From positions 186,001 to 250,000 of the forward strand of contig NZ_OY782757.1 in the NCBI RefSeq assembly GCF_963678185.1: a DNA stretch of 64,000 nt, given 5' to 3'. This DNA comes from an uncultured Tolumonas sp. GTDB lineage: Bacteria; Pseudomonadota; Gammaproteobacteria; Enterobacterales; Aeromonadaceae. Positions 53,046-63,777 of the stretch are shown here, piece after piece. The notes under the pieces are model-generated. The model was not told the DNA's origin, ran no database searches, and was given only the letters and a program-made list of their open reading frames with translations. The position numbers and the translations under genes were made by a program. Each line of letters starts with the position of its first letter. The first letter of the stretch is position 1.

Positions 53046-54746
53046 ATGTTCAGTTCAGGTGTTGTATTACTCATCAGTTATTTGGTGGTGTTGCTGCTAT
53101 TAGCCTGGCCATTAGGTATTGCTTTAACGCGGTTAGTGGAAGAACGACTACCTCTTTGTGTGGTTCATTTCGAATCGCGTTTGGGAATCGATGTAAACGA
53201 CAACATGAGTTGGCGTAGTTATGCCAATGCGATCTTAATACTTAATTTATTAGGGGCAGTTGTTCTTTTTCTTTTGTTGCAATTGCAAGGCTATTTGCCG
53301 CTGAATCCATCGCATTTACCCGCTGTGTCGCCTTTGCTTGCGGTGAACACGACAATCAGTTTTATCACTAACACCAACTGGCAGGCGTATGCCGGTGAAA
53401 CGACATTATCCCCCTTAAGCCAAATGGCCGGCTTGACCGTGCAAAACTTCCTGTCTGCAGCGAACGGTATTGCGGTGGCATTTGTGTTAATGCGGGCGCT
53501 GGTTCGAACTGGGCCACAGCAATTGGGTAATGCATGGGTCGATATGTGGCGCATCACGGTTTATCTGTTATTACCAATCAGTGTTATTTATGCGCTGTTT
53601 TTATCCCAGCAAGGGGTTGTGCAGACCTTCGTGGCGCAAATTAGTGTGCCGGGTCTGACCGGTGTTGAACAGCATATCGCGCTGGGGCCGGTAGCTTCGC
53701 AAGAGGCCATCAAAATGTTGGGCACCAATGGTGGCGGTTATTTTAACGCTAACTCAGCACATCCGTTTGAAAACCCAACCGCGTTAACTAATTTCGTACA
53801 GATGATTTCGATCCTTCTGATCCCTGCTGCGTTGTGTGTTTGCTTTGGCCGCGTCGCCGGAGATTCCCGTATTGGCTCTGCCTTGTTGTGGACGATGGGG
53901 ATCATGCTGGCGGGGGCGGCTCTGTTACTTATGTGGGCGGAAAGTCAGGGGCATCCACTGTTGGCTCATCTACCGGTTGATCAGCAACTGTTTGCCTTAC
54001 AAAACGGCGGCAATATGGAAGGTAAGGAAACCCGGTTTGGTTTATGGGCTTCTTCCTTATTTGCCACGATTACGACTGCAGCTTCATGCGGTGCCGTAAA
54101 TGCGATGCATGATTCACTGACCCCGCTGGGGGGGCTGGTCCCGATGGTGTTAATGCAATTGGGCGAGGTCGTTTTTGGCGGTGTGGGTAGTGGCTGGTAC
54201 GGCATGATGTTGTTCGTATTTCTGACGGTATTTCTGGCGGGCTTGATGATTGGTCGTTCCCCCGAATATATGGGGAAGAAGATCGAAATTTATGAAATGA
54301 AAATGGTCACTATCGCCATTCTTATTCCACCGGCATTAGTGTTGTTCGGCACCGCACTGGCTTTGGTATTACCACAAGGATTAGCCAGCTTGCATGAATC
54401 AGGAACGCATGGTTTTTCTGAAATGCTGTATGCCTTTTCTTCTGCCGCTAATAACAATGGCAGCGCTTTTGCTGGTCTTAATGCCAACACACCTTTTATG
54501 AATATTACGCTGTCAGTGCTGATGTTTCTGGGGCGTTTTGGTGTCATGGTGCCTGTGTTAGCGGTTGCCGGTGCATTAATAGAAAAACGGCATCAGCCCT
54601 CTGGCGCCGGTAGTCTGGCGTGTCATGGCCCTTTGTTTGTTGGCATGTTGATTGGCGTGGTTTTGCTGATTGGTGCTTTGACCTTTATTCCGGCGCTGGC
54701 GCTGGGTCCGATCGCGGAACATCTGACCTTGTGGCAGGCTCATTGA
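53046..54746 (+). CDS. kdpA: Potassium-transporting ATPase subunit KdpA
   Basis: Potassium-selective channel-like subunit of the Kdp P-type ATPase, 566 residues with about ten membrane segments. The four filter-like loops include [30 protein letters not shown] and [15 protein letters not shown] plus [13 protein letters not shown]. The start at 53046 ([11 protein letters not shown]) follows kdpF by one base and is preferred over 53016 inside kdpF. Confidence 0.96.
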   Translation: MFSSGVVLLISYLVVLLLLAWPLGIALTRLVEERLPLCVVHFESRLGIDVNDNMSWRSYANAILILNLLGAVVLFLLLQLQGYLPLNPSHLPAVSPLLAVNTTISFITNTNWQAYAGETTLSPLSQMAGLTVQNFLSAANGIAVAFVLMRALVRTGPQQLGNAWVDMWRITVYLLLPISVIYALFLSQQGVVQTFVAQISVPGLTGVEQHIALGPVASQEAIKMLGTNGGGYFNANSAHPFENPTALTNFVQMISILLIPAALCVCFGRVAGDSRIGSALLWTMGIMLAGAALLLMWAESQGHPLLAHLPVDQQLFALQNGGNMEGKETRFGLWASSLFATITTAASCGAVNAMHDSLTPLGGLVPMVLMQLGEVVFGGVGSGWYGMMLFVFLTVFLAGLMIGRSPEYMGKKIEIYEMKMVTIAILIPPALVLFGTALALVLPQGLASLHESGTHGFSEMLYAFSSAANNNGSAFAGLNANTPFMNITLSVLMFLGRFGVMVPVLAVAGALIEKRHQPSGAGSLACHGPLFVGMLIGVVLLIGALTFIPALALGPIAEHLTLWQAH

Positions 54747-54759
54747 GGGATAACGCATT

Positions 54760-56826
54760 ATGTCTCGTAAACAATTTTCACTGTTTGATCCGGAATTACT
54801 GAAACCCGCGTTAATCAATGCGGTATTGAAACTAGACCCTCGGGCGCAATGGCGCAATCCGGTGATGATGGTTGTCTGGTGTTGTTGTGTCTTGTTGACG
54901 ATTGTCAGTGGAGTGCAATTAGCTGCCCATTCATCATCAGACGCCTTTTTTACGATCGCTGTGACGGTGTGGCTGTGGTTCACTCTGTTGTTTGCCAATA
55001 TGGCTGAAGCGCTAGCCGAAGGGCGAAGTAAAGCGCAAGCGGCCAGTTTGAAAGGGCTTAAGAAAACCGTTATTGCACATAAATTGGCCAGTGCCGTGCA
55101 CGATGCAGTAAGCCAACTGGTTTCGGCTGAGAGCTTGCGTAAAGGCGATTATGTGCTGGCGTCGGCTGGCGAGGTGATCCCGTGTGATGGCGAGGTCATT
55201 GAAGGTGTGGCATCGGTGGATGAAAGTGCCATCACCGGCGAGTCAGCCCCAGTCATCCGTGAGTCAGGTGGCGATTTTTCTGCGGTAACAGGTGGAACAC
55301 GAGTACTTTCTGATTGGCTGGTGATCGGCTGTACGGTAAACCCAGGCGAAACCTTTCTCGATCGCATGATTACCATGGTGGAAGGGGCTAAACGCCGGAA
55401 AACACCCAACGAAATTGCGCTGTCGATTTTACTGGTCGCACTAACGCTGATTTTTCTGCTGGCGGTAGTGACCTTGCTGCCATTTTCTCTGTATAGCGTG
55501 ACAGCCATCGGCCAGGGTGCACCTATTTCGGTGACGGTTTTGGTGGCATTGCTGGTCTGTTTGATTCCAACGACCATCGGTGGTTTGTTGTCAGCCATTG
55601 GCGTGGCAGGCATGAGCCGGATGCTGGCGGCCAATGTGATAGCGACTTCTGGGCGTGCGGTAGAGGCGGCTGGTGATATTGATGTTTTGTTATTGGATAA
55701 AACCGGCACCATCACTTTAGGTAATCGTCAGGCGGCGGCATTTTTACCGGCACCGGGCGTGACAGAACAAGAGTTAGCCAGTGTTGCCCAACTGGCCTCA
55801 CTGGCCGATGAAACACCGGAAGGCCGTAGCATCGTGGTGTTGGCTAAACAACGCTTTAATTTACGCGAACGTGATTTACATGCATTAGACGCGACCTTTG
55901 TGCCTTTTTCCGCCCAAACGCGGATGAGTGGCGTGAATGTGCATGATCGGATGATCCGCAAAGGTTCGGTTGATGCACTGCGTCGGCATATTGCTTCTAA
56001 TCAAGGCTATTTTCCGCCGGAAGTGGATAAGCTCGTTGAGGATGTTGCGAAAACCGGTGGCACTCCACTGGTTGTTAGTGAAGGTTCACGGGTTTTAGGT
56101 GTCGTCGCGCTTAAAGATATTGTCAAAGGCGGTATCAAAGAACGTTTTGCCGAATTACGCCGCATGGGCATTAAAACGGTGATGATCACAGGTGATAACC
56201 GCCTGACTGCGGCGGCCATTGCCGCTGAAGCGGGCGTGGATGATTTTCTGGCTGAGGCAACCCCCGAAGCGAAGTTGGCGTTGATCCGGCAATATCAGGC
56301 GGAAGGTCGGTTAGTAGCCATGACCGGTGACGGAACCAACGATGCGCCTGCATTAGCTCAAGCCGATGTTGCGGTGGCCATGAATAGTGGTACACAAGCG
56401 GCAAAAGAGGCTGGGAATATGGTCGATCTCGATTCGAACCCGACCAAACTGATTGAGGTGGTGCATATCGGTAAACAAATGCTGATGACGCGCGGTTCTC
56501 TGACGACGTTTAGTTTGGCCAATGATCTGGCGAAATATTTTGCCATTTTACCGGCGGCCTTTGTGGCCACTTATCCGCAATTGGGTGTGTTAAATCTGAT
56601 GCATCTGGCGTCACCGCAATCCGCCATTTTGTCTGCTGTGATATTCAACGCATTGATCATTATCGGTTTGATCCCATTAGCTTTACGCGGTGTGCATTAT
56701 CAACCTCTTTCGGCCAAATCGTTATTACGTCGCAATTTATTCTATTACGGGCTAGGTGGGATCGTGCTGCCGTTCATTGGCATCAAAGTGATCGACTTAT
56801 TACTGACATTGATGGGATGGATTTGA
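54760..56826 (+). CDS. kdpB: Potassium-transporting ATPase subunit KdpB
   Basis: Catalytic P-type ATPase subunit of 688 residues. Phosphorylated D313 is in DKTGT; TGES is at 159-162, whose Ser162 is the known inhibitory phosphorylation site in E. coli; TGDNRLTA and [20 protein letters not shown] form the hinge. Seven membrane segments. All catalytic motifs are intact. It drives K+ import into the cytoplasm at low external potassium. Confidence 0.97.
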   Translation: MSRKQFSLFDPELLKPALINAVLKLDPRAQWRNPVMMVVWCCCVLLTIVSGVQLAAHSSSDAFFTIAVTVWLWFTLLFANMAEALAEGRSKAQAASLKGLKKTVIAHKLASAVHDAVSQLVSAESLRKGDYVLASAGEVIPCDGEVIEGVASVDESAITGESAPVIRESGGDFSAVTGGTRVLSDWLVIGCTVNPGETFLDRMITMVEGAKRRKTPNEIALSILLVALTLIFLLAVVTLLPFSLYSVTAIGQGAPISVTVLVALLVCLIPTTIGGLLSAIGVAGMSRMLAANVIATSGRAVEAAGDIDVLLLDKTGTITLGNRQAAAFLPAPGVTEQELASVAQLASLADETPEGRSIVVLAKQRFNLRERDLHALDATFVPFSAQTRMSGVNVHDRMIRKGSVDALRRHIASNQGYFPPEVDKLVEDVAKTGGTPLVVSEGSRVLGVVALKDIVKGGIKERFAELRRMGIKTVMITGDNRLTAAAIAAEAGVDDFLAEATPEAKLALIRQYQAEGRLVAMTGDGTNDAPALAQADVAVAMNSGTQAAKEAGNMVDLDSNPTKLIEVVHIGKQMLMTRGSLTTFSLANDLAKYFAILPAAFVATYPQLGVLNLMHLASPQSAILSAVIFNALIIIGLIPLALRGVHYQPLSAKSLLRRNLFYYGLGGIVLPFIGIKVIDLLLTLMGWI

Positions 56827-56827
56827 T

Positions 56828-57403
56828 ATGAAAACACTTCGTACTGCATTCCAGATGTTGTTGTTATTAACGGCGATCACCGGTGTTATTTATCCATTGT
56901 TGGTTACTGGGTTAGCACAATTACTTTTCCCGGCACAGGCCAATGGTTCTTTGTTATATCGAAACGGGAAACCGGTCGCGTCAGTTTTGCTGGCACAAAA
57001 CATTACTCAGTCTAGTTATTTCTGGCCGCGCCCGTCGGCAGGTAATTTTGATGCCATGGCATCGGGTGGCAGCAATTATGGCCAAACCAGCCCTGCATTA
57101 ATGCAACAGTGGCAAGAGCGAGTCCAGTATTGGCAACAAGCCAGTGGCAATACAAAACCGGTGCCCACTGAGTTGATTCAGGCATCGGCGAGTGGATTAG
57201 ATCCGCATATCAGCGTAGCTGCCGCGTATTATCAGCTAAACCGGGTGGCTCAGAGCCGTGGTTGGCCGGAAAAACGCGTTGCAGCAATGATCGAACAACA
57301 GATAGATCGTTCTACCTGGTTTGCTGCGGGAGCGCCTATGATTAATGTGATGAGTTTGAATTTATCATTAGATCAACAGGATACGTTACATGCCGCTCGA
57401 TAA
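56828..57403 (+). CDS. kdpC: Potassium-transporting ATPase subunit KdpC
   Basis: A 191-residue subunit with one N-terminal membrane segment (MKTLRTAFQMLLLLTAITGV) and a periplasmic domain with YFWPRPSAGNFDAMASGGSN and DPHISVAAAYYQLNRVA, both conserved. It assembles with KdpFAB. It starts one base after kdpB and overlaps kdpD by 14 bases. Confidence 0.96.
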   Translation: MKTLRTAFQMLLLLTAITGVIYPLLVTGLAQLLFPAQANGSLLYRNGKPVASVLLAQNITQSSYFWPRPSAGNFDAMASGGSNYGQTSPALMQQWQERVQYWQQASGNTKPVPTELIQASASGLDPHISVAAAYYQLNRVAQSRGWPEKRVAAMIEQQIDRSTWFAAGAPMINVMSLNLSLDQQDTLHAAR

Positions 57404-60080
57404 TGATGACTTAAGGCCAGATCCGGATGTTTTACTCGCGGATGTCAGGCCACTGCGTGGGCATCTGAAGATATTCTTCGGTGCTTGTGCAGGTGTTGGT
57501 AAAACCTATGCCATGCTGCAAGAGGCGCGTCGTCTTCGGGCTGAAGGGCTGGATGTGCTGGTGGGTGTGGTCGAAACCCATGGCCGGAGCGAAACGGCCG
57601 CTTTACTCGAAGGGTTAACCCAATTACCACTGAAACAAGTGCACTATCGCAAACACACCTTCCATGAATTTGATCTGGATGGTGCGTTATCTCGTGCCCC
57701 GGCATTGGTGTTAGTCGATGAGTTGGCACATTCCAATATGCCGGGCTCCCGTCATCCTAAACGCTGGCAAGATGTTGAAGAGTTATTGGCAGCAGGGATT
57801 GATGTTTTAACCACACTAAATGTTCAACATTTAGAAAGTCTCAATGATGTCGTCGGTAGCATTACTGGCGTGCGAGTGCGTGAAACAGTACCCGATCGTT
57901 TATATGAAGAAACAGACGAAGTGGTGCTGGTGGATCTTCCTCCCGATGATCTGCGACGTCGTCTCGATGAAGGCAAAGTGTATCTGCCTCAGCAAGCGGA
58001 ACGTGCCATCGAGCATTTTTTCCGTAAAGAAAATCTGATCGCGTTGCGGGAACTGGCACTGCGCTGTACGGCGGATCGAGTTGATGAACAAATGCAGGCG
58101 CTTCGGCATACTGGCGAACCCGTCTGGCATACGCGTGATTCATTGTTGGTTTGCATTGGCCCCGGTGGCGGGAACGAAAAATTAGTTCGTGTGGCGGCAC
58201 GTCTGGCAGGGCGATTGGGGTGTGTTTGGCATGCCGTGTATGTGGAAACACCACTGTTGCATCGCTTACCTGAGCATGAACGACGCAACATATTAACCAC
58301 GCTGCATTTGGCGCAGGAACTGGGTGCAGAGACTTCAACGTTACCTGCACAGGAAGAAACCGATGCTGTCTTACACTACGCGCGTGAACATAATTTAGGC
58401 AAGATCCTGATTGGTCGCCACAATAAGCGACGTTGGCATGATTGGTGGAAAGGCAGTTTTGCACATCGTCTGGGTACGCGCGGCCCCGACCTCGATCTGC
58501 TGATTGTTTCACTTTCCGAAAGTGATACGGCAAATAATCCAGTACTGCCTGCAGATCTACGTCATAAAGACGAAAAATGGCAGCGTCAATTCACGGGCAT
58601 TGGCGCTGCATTATTGTGTTGTGTGGTCATCACGCTGTTGTCATCATTATTGGTGAATTATTTAGCGCCGCTAAATATCATCATGTTGTATTTGCTGGGT
58701 GTGGTTTTTGTCGCCTTACTGTATGGCCGGCTCAGCGCCAGTGTAGCGGCGATTATCAACGTTGCCAGTTTCGACTTTTTCTTTGTCATCCCGCATTTTT
58801 CTTTTGCGGTGAAAGATGCGCAATATCTACTGACATTCAGTGTCATGTTGCTAGTGGGGCTTATTATAGGGCAATTAACAGCATGGGCACGCTATCAGGC
58901 GCGGGTAGCGCGTTATCGTGAAGAGCGGGCCCGCAATTTATTCGAAATGGCCAAAGCATTAAGTTCAGTGCTTACGGCAGAAGATATTGCCCGTATCGCA
59001 GAACATTTTCTGAAACGCAGTTTTCGCTCTGGCTCCGCTTTACTACTACCTAATGATGATCAGCAATTACAGTTGTTGGGGCGCAGACATTTGCAAGTCG
59101 ATCATGCGATTGCGCAATGGTGTTTTGAGCATAATGCCCATGCGGGTATGGGGACGGACACTCTGCCGGCTGCTGCACAACGCTATGTACCACTAGTCAC
59201 ACCCTTACGCACGTTAGGTGTGCTGGTGTTAGAACCTGCCAATCTACGGATCTTAATGATCCCAGAGCAACAACGTTTGCTCGATACTTATGCATTATTG
59301 ATTTCTGTGGCGTTAGAGCGGCTCCGGCTGGCGCACGTGGCTGAAAATGCCAAATTACACAGTGAAACCGAGCGGTTACGTAATGCCTTGCTGGCCGCAC
59401 TGTCACATGATCTGCGTACACCGCTAACCGTGTTGTTTGCACAGGCAGAAATGTTGATGCAGTCATTAGCACACGATGGTTCACCACATACTCAACAAGC
59501 CAATGCGATCAGAGCGCAAGTGCTTGGAACAACTCGCTTGGTCAATAATTTATTGGATATGGCGCGTTTAGAGTCGGAAGGTGTGCATCTGCGTAAAGAA
59601 TGGCAATCGTTACAAGAAATTGCTGGAAGTGCACTGACAACATTAAGTATTTCTCTCACTGGTCACCCACTGAAAATTAACATTCCTTCAGATTTACCGT
59701 TGCTGCATTGCGATGGCGTATTGATAGAACGTGTGCTGGTGAATCTGCTGGAAAATGGCTGCAAATATGCCGGGAAAGACGTAACGATTGGTATTGATGT
59801 CGCCGTGCACAGCGCTGAATTACAAATTACGGTGTGGAATCTGGGGCCTGAATTACCGGCAGGAAAAGAGAAACTGATTTTTGAGAAATTTGCCCGCGGC
59901 GAAAAAGAATCGACCACTCCAGGTGTAGGGTTGGGTCTTGCGATCTGCCGGGCTATTGTTGAAACACACGGTGGGCAAATATGGGCTGAAAACCGCAAGG
60001 GCGGTGGTGTGAATTTTCACTTCACCTTGCCATTACAGCCCTTACCCGAATTAGAACCAGAACCAGGCAGCGAATCGTGA
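57390..60080 (+). CDS. kdpD: Potassium sensor histidine kinase KdpD
   Basis: A membrane sensor kinase of 896 residues. The N-terminal KdpD domain has Walker A GACAGVGKTY (31-40) and a USP-like domain (about 250-370, ILIGRHNKRRW). Four membrane segments lie at about 400-500, then a GAF-like domain, the phospho-His box LSHDLRTPLTVLF and an ATPase domain with LLENGCKYAG and GVGLGLAICRAI. It phosphorylates KdpE when K+ is scarce. Its stop overlaps kdpE by GTGA. Confidence 0.96.
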   Translation: MPLDNDDLRPDPDVLLADVRPLRGHLKIFFGACAGVGKTYAMLQEARRLRAEGLDVLVGVVETHGRSETAALLEGLTQLPLKQVHYRKHTFHEFDLDGALSRAPALVLVDELAHSNMPGSRHPKRWQDVEELLAAGIDVLTTLNVQHLESLNDVVGSITGVRVRETVPDRLYEETDEVVLVDLPPDDLRRRLDEGKVYLPQQAERAIEHFFRKENLIALRELALRCTADRVDEQMQALRHTGEPVWHTRDSLLVCIGPGGGNEKLVRVAARLAGRLGCVWHAVYVETPLLHRLPEHERRNILTTLHLAQELGAETSTLPAQEETDAVLHYAREHNLGKILIGRHNKRRWHDWWKGSFAHRLGTRGPDLDLLIVSLSESDTANNPVLPADLRHKDEKWQRQFTGIGAALLCCVVITLLSSLLVNYLAPLNIIMLYLLGVVFVALLYGRLSASVAAIINVASFDFFFVIPHFSFAVKDAQYLLTFSVMLLVGLIIGQLTAWARYQARVARYREERARNLFEMAKALSSVLTAEDIARIAEHFLKRSFRSGSALLLPNDDQQLQLLGRRHLQVDHAIAQWCFEHNAHAGMGTDTLPAAAQRYVPLVTPLRTLGVLVLEPANLRILMIPEQQRLLDTYALLISVALERLRLAHVAENAKLHSETERLRNALLAALSHDLRTPLTVLFAQAEMLMQSLAHDGSPHTQQANAIRAQVLGTTRLVNNLLDMARLESEGVHLRKEWQSLQEIAGSALTTLSISLTGHPLKINIPSDLPLLHCDGVLIERVLVNLLENGCKYAGKDVTIGIDVAVHSAELQITVWNLGPELPAGKEKLIFEKFARGEKESTTPGVGLGLAICRAIVETHGGQIWAENRKGGGVNFHFTLPLQPLPELEPEPGSES

Positions 60081-60772
60081 GCGACCATACAGCGAATATT
60101 CTCATCGTCGAAGATGAACAACAAATCCGCCGATTTCTCGGAACTGCGCTGCAATCTGAAGGATTCCGTGTCTTTGATGCGGAAACATTACAACGCGGGT
60201 TAATTGAAGCAGCGACCCGAAAACCTGATTTAGTTATTTTAGATCTTGGTTTGCCGGATGGTGACGGTAATCAGTTTATTGAGGAAGTACGCCAATGGAG
60301 TCAATTACCTATTATTGTTTTATCTGCGCGCAGTGATGAGATTGATAAAGTAAAGGCATTAAATGCAGGGGCAGATGATTATCTCAGTAAGCCATTCGGT
60401 ATGGCGGAATTATTAGCACGGGTCAGGGCTAATCTACGTCGTCGAATTACAGAAAAAGAATCTGAATCACCAGAAATTTGTTTCGGTGATGTCCGTGTTG
60501 ACCGCACGAAACGACTCGTCTTTCGGAATAATGAAGAAATACACCTGACGCAACTGGAATACCGATTATTAATGGCATTATTAGCTCAACCAGGGCGTGT
60601 ACTCACTCACCGTCAATTATTAAATACCGTCTGGGGGCCTTCATATGTTGAGCAAACCCAATACATTCGTATTTATATGGGGCATTTAAGACAAAAGCTT
60701 GAAAAAGATGCCACTCAGCCTCGTTATTTACAAACAGAAACGGGAATTGGCTATCGATTTATTCTTGATTAA
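60077..60772 (+). CDS. kdpE: Response regulator KdpE
   Basis: OmpR/PhoB-family regulator of 231 residues. The receiver domain has phosphorylated D56 in VILDLGLPDGDG and K in LSKPFG; the C-terminal winged helix includes LTQLEYRLLMALLAQPGRVL and YIRIYMGHLRQKLE. The start is GTG at 60077, overlapping the kdpD stop by four bases. It activates kdpFABC; the T-rich repeat at 52805 is a likely site. Confidence 0.96.
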   Translation: MSDHTANILIVEDEQQIRRFLGTALQSEGFRVFDAETLQRGLIEAATRKPDLVILDLGLPDGDGNQFIEEVRQWSQLPIIVLSARSDEIDKVKALNAGADDYLSKPFGMAELLARVRANLRRRITEKESESPEICFGDVRVDRTKRLVFRNNEEIHLTQLEYRLLMALLAQPGRVLTHRQLLNTVWGPSYVEQTQYIRIYMGHLRQKLEKDATQPRYLQTETGIGYRFILD

Positions 60773-60867
60773 AGAATAAGCAAAGAGATTGATTTTATAT
60801 TTTTATCAGCATTTAAGCTGAGGGTTTTTATCGCTGTTTAACAGCTATTTTCTGGGTCTATTGATAT

Positions 60868-62736
60868 ATGGATAATCACAACAGTCAAACGGTACGCCAG
60901 TTAACCATTGCGGCGATCGGTGTTGTTTATGGTGATATTGGAACTAGCCCTCTATACACCATCCATGAATGTTTTTCACCGCATATTGGGTTAAAACCGA
61001 CTCAAGATGTAGTGCTTGGTTTTTTATCGCTTATTTTATGGGCGCAAATATTGGTTGTTTCGATAAAATATTTAGCGTTTGTTCTGAAAGCAGATAATAA
61101 GGGTGAGGGCGGGATATTAACTCTAATGTCATTGGCTGGAAGAAACACCGGATATAACACAACAACAGCCTTGTTGATTTTAGGTTTGATCGGCGGTGGT
61201 TTATTTTATGGTGACAGTATTATAACACCTGCGATGTCAGTGCTTTCTGCATTGGAAGGGGTTCAGGTTATTGCACCTGATCTACAGCGATATATTGTTC
61301 CTGCTTCGCTACTTGTACTGTTTTTACTTTTTTACATCCAAAAACATGGCACTGCAACTGTTGGTAAATACTTCGGGCCGATCATGATCATTTGGTTTTT
61401 AGTCTTAGGTCTTTTAGGGCTAAAACAGATCTTTGCTAATCCCTTTGTTTTACATGCGTTACATCCAAAATGGGCCATTCATTTCCTAACAACTTATAAA
61501 ATAACTGCTTTTTTATCATTAGGCGCGGTGGTGCTCTCCATTACTGGTGGTGAAGCGTTATATGCAGATATGGGGCATTTTGGTCCTAAACCGATCCGGT
61601 TGGCTTGGTTTTCTTTTGTATCGCCAGCGTTAATTCTGAATTATTTCGGGCAAGGTGCGTTGATACTGAACGATACCTCGGCACTGGAAAATCCATTTTA
61701 TAGATTGGCACCGGATTGGGCTATTTTACCCTTAGTTGTGTTGGCAACACTGGCGACAATTATTGCATCGCAAGCAGTAATATCTGGTGCATTTTCTATG
61801 ACGCGACAAGCAGTGCGGATGGGCTATCTACCTAATATGACTATATTACATACCTCAGCTTATGAGTCTGGTCAGATATATATGCCATTTGTTAACTGGG
61901 CTTTATTTTGGTCTGTGGTAGTAGTTGTTGTTATGTTTGGTGAGTCAGGCAAATTGGCATCAGCCTATGGCATTGCGGTAACCGGGACCATGGCGATTAC
62001 CACGGTATTAGCTTGTTATGTGGCGAAATATAACTGGGGATGGCCTGAGCGGATTGTAAAATATATAGGTGCCGCACTATTAATAATCGATATTCCATTT
62101 TTCTCATCAAATCTGGTCAAAGTATTTGATGGTGGTTGGTTACCATTAGGTGTAGGAACGTTAACCTTTTGTATCATGGCCATTTGGAAATGGGAGCGTT
62201 TTCTTTTATTACGTCAACTTAGCCGTATGAGTATGCCATTAGACCAATTTGTTGGGTTGGTGGAAAAAGAGGCGCCACAAAAAGTGCCGGGAACTGCCAT
62301 TTATCTTTCTCGGACACAGCAGGGTATTCCGCATGCGTTGATACATAATCTGAATCATAATCATGTTTTACATGAGCGAATTATTTTAATGACAATTCGT
62401 ACTCAGGATATACCGTATGTTGAACCGGATAAACATATCGAAATTAATCAGTTATCACATAATATTTGGCGAATATCTGCCACCTATGGTTTTCATGAAA
62501 CGCCGGATGTGGAAGATTTATTCCGCTGCTCAGCCAGAAAAGGCATGAATCTTAATTTGAAAACGACCACGTTCTTTTTATCCCGGGAAACGTTGATCCC
62601 TTCAAAACGCTCTGTGTTTGCCAAGTGGCGTGCCAGTATGTTTATTTGGTTAAGCAAAAACTCATTGCGCACGAACGATTTTATTCACGTTCCAGCCGAC
62701 CGGGTGGTTGAAATGGGGATACAGGTGAGTGTCTAA
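60868..62736 (+). CDS. kup: Low-affinity potassium transporter Kup
   Basis: Proton-coupled K+ importer of the KUP/HAK family, 622 residues, with 12 membrane segments and a soluble C-terminal domain. The N-terminus has AAIGVVYGDIGTSPLYTIHE, the family signature, and LFYGDSIITPAMSVLSALEG follows. It joins the kdp operon in one potassium-uptake neighbourhood but has its own 95-base upstream gap, so it is probably a separate transcript. The terminator at 62766 follows. Confidence 0.95.
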   Translation: MDNHNSQTVRQLTIAAIGVVYGDIGTSPLYTIHECFSPHIGLKPTQDVVLGFLSLILWAQILVVSIKYLAFVLKADNKGEGGILTLMSLAGRNTGYNTTTALLILGLIGGGLFYGDSIITPAMSVLSALEGVQVIAPDLQRYIVPASLLVLFLLFYIQKHGTATVGKYFGPIMIIWFLVLGLLGLKQIFANPFVLHALHPKWAIHFLTTYKITAFLSLGAVVLSITGGEALYADMGHFGPKPIRLAWFSFVSPALILNYFGQGALILNDTSALENPFYRLAPDWAILPLVVLATLATIIASQAVISGAFSMTRQAVRMGYLPNMTILHTSAYESGQIYMPFVNWALFWSVVVVVVMFGESGKLASAYGIAVTGTMAITTVLACYVAKYNWGWPERIVKYIGAALLIIDIPFFSSNLVKVFDGGWLPLGVGTLTFCIMAIWKWERFLLLRQLSRMSMPLDQFVGLVEKEAPQKVPGTAIYLSRTQQGIPHALIHNLNHNHVLHERIILMTIRTQDIPYVEPDKHIEINQLSHNIWRISATYGFHETPDVEDLFRCSARKGMNLNLKTTTFFLSRETLIPSKRSVFAKWRASMFIWLSKNSLRTNDFIHVPADRVVEMGIQVSV

Positions 62737-62765
62737 GTTCGGCTGAATTTTGCTTTATTATAGTT

Positions 62766-62798
62766 AGGATCTGCCTCTCAATATGGCAGATCCTGTTT
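62766..62798 (+). terminator. Terminator of kup
   Basis: Perfect 10-bp stem AGGATCTGCC/GGCAGATCCT (62766-62775, 62785-62794), tail GTTT, 30 bases after the kup stop. Confidence 0.65.
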
Positions 62799-62879
62799 AA
62801 AACGTATTTTGTTATAGCACTTTTAATACGGAAACTGTTTGATCCCGTATAAAGCTCGGCATGAACTTTCTCATAGAAA

Positions 62880-63742
62880 TTACCCCTGATAGCTGCATAA
62901 CAAAACCGCAGAGGCTTTAAATGCCGCACAGGCTTCTTGTCCTTCGGCTAACTGCATATTTTGTACACTTTCTGTCGTAACTACAGCACAGACGGTTTTG
63001 TCTCCCGGTAAGCTGATCACGACTTCACTATTAATTGGTCCGCGATAGATATGACTAATTTCGCCCCAGAGTTGGTTGCGGGTTGATAGCTTGAGCTGTC
63101 GGTCTGTGACTAACATTACAGACGATGACTTAATCAACGCATACAACTCTTGCCCGGCGAAGATGTCTAAACTGCCTGCCGATTCCCGGGTAATAACCGC
63201 AATCAGGTGTACTTTCTCATCTAATTTTAATGTGATCTCAAATTCCACCGGGCCCGGACGTATCGCAATAACGGTGCCCATAAACTGATTACGGGCGCTA
63301 CTGCGCATGGATATCCGACGTAATAAACGTCGAAACCGTGGTACATCATACTGTTCACCACAGCCGTCTAATTTCCCCTGACAGGATGAATGTTGTAATT
63401 GCTCATGGATCTTGGATAAAGCTAACTGATATTCCGCCTGTAAAGCTCGGTAGAGTGCGACGGTTTGTTTACCATAGGCGGTAAGTAACGTCCCCCCGCC
63501 ATTTTTCCCGCCGGTTGTTCTTACTACTAATGGTTGCTCTGCCAAATTATTCATCTCATCCAAGGCGTCCCAGGCTGCACGGTAAGAGAGTGAATCGACT
63601 TTGCAGCTTGTGTTAGTGAACCCAAACGATCAATGGCTTCGAGCAGGTGGATGCGCGCATCGCCTAGTGATGGCCCTACTTCCGTACACAGCTTTAGCTC
63701 ACCTAATAAAGCAGCGGTCATGTGATGTGAATGTTTAGACAT
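62880..63742 (-). pseudogene. modE: Molybdate-responsive regulator ModE, single-base frameshift
   Basis: ModE represses molybdate uptake genes when molybdate is bound. The N-terminal frame (63742 down to about 63600) encodes the winged helix to GSLTQAAK, then runs out of frame. Sequence from V-D-S-L-S-Y-R-A-A-W-D on (the recognition helix) continues in another frame to 62880, through two TOBE molybdate-binding domains (TSARNQ-like RSSARNQFMGTV and LSTRNQLWGEI). The total of 863 bases is one short of a multiple of three. One A missing in the run at 63600-63602 restores a 287-residue protein. It may be a true mutation or a sequencing error. GAGGG precedes the ATG. Confidence 0.85.
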
Positions 63743-63751
63743 TCCGATCCC

Positions 63752-63777
63752 TCGATATGTATTAACTTATACAGCGA
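63752..63777. promoter_or_regulatory. ModE box upstream of modE
   Basis: TCGATATGTA and TATACAGCGA arms with a 6-base spacer fit the ModE consensus (TCGCTATATA-N6-TATATAGCGA) with about three mismatches. It begins 10 bases before the modE start, so autoregulation, or control of a divergent mod operon beyond the window, is likely. Confidence 0.7.

Noticed and set aside
55149..55715. A 188-codon open frame antisense to kdpB
   Set aside because: KdpB is conserved throughout this stretch; the antisense product is Ser/Thr-rich and looks like a frame shadow.
57862..58533. A 223-codon open frame on the minus strand inside kdpD
   Set aside because: It is antisense to a fully conserved kinase gene; the composition is cysteine/histidine-rich and there is no ribosome site or known family.
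60806..60830. A possible terminator after kdpE (TCAGC/GCTGA then GGGTTTTT)
   Set aside because: The stem is only five base pairs, too weak to call with confidence.
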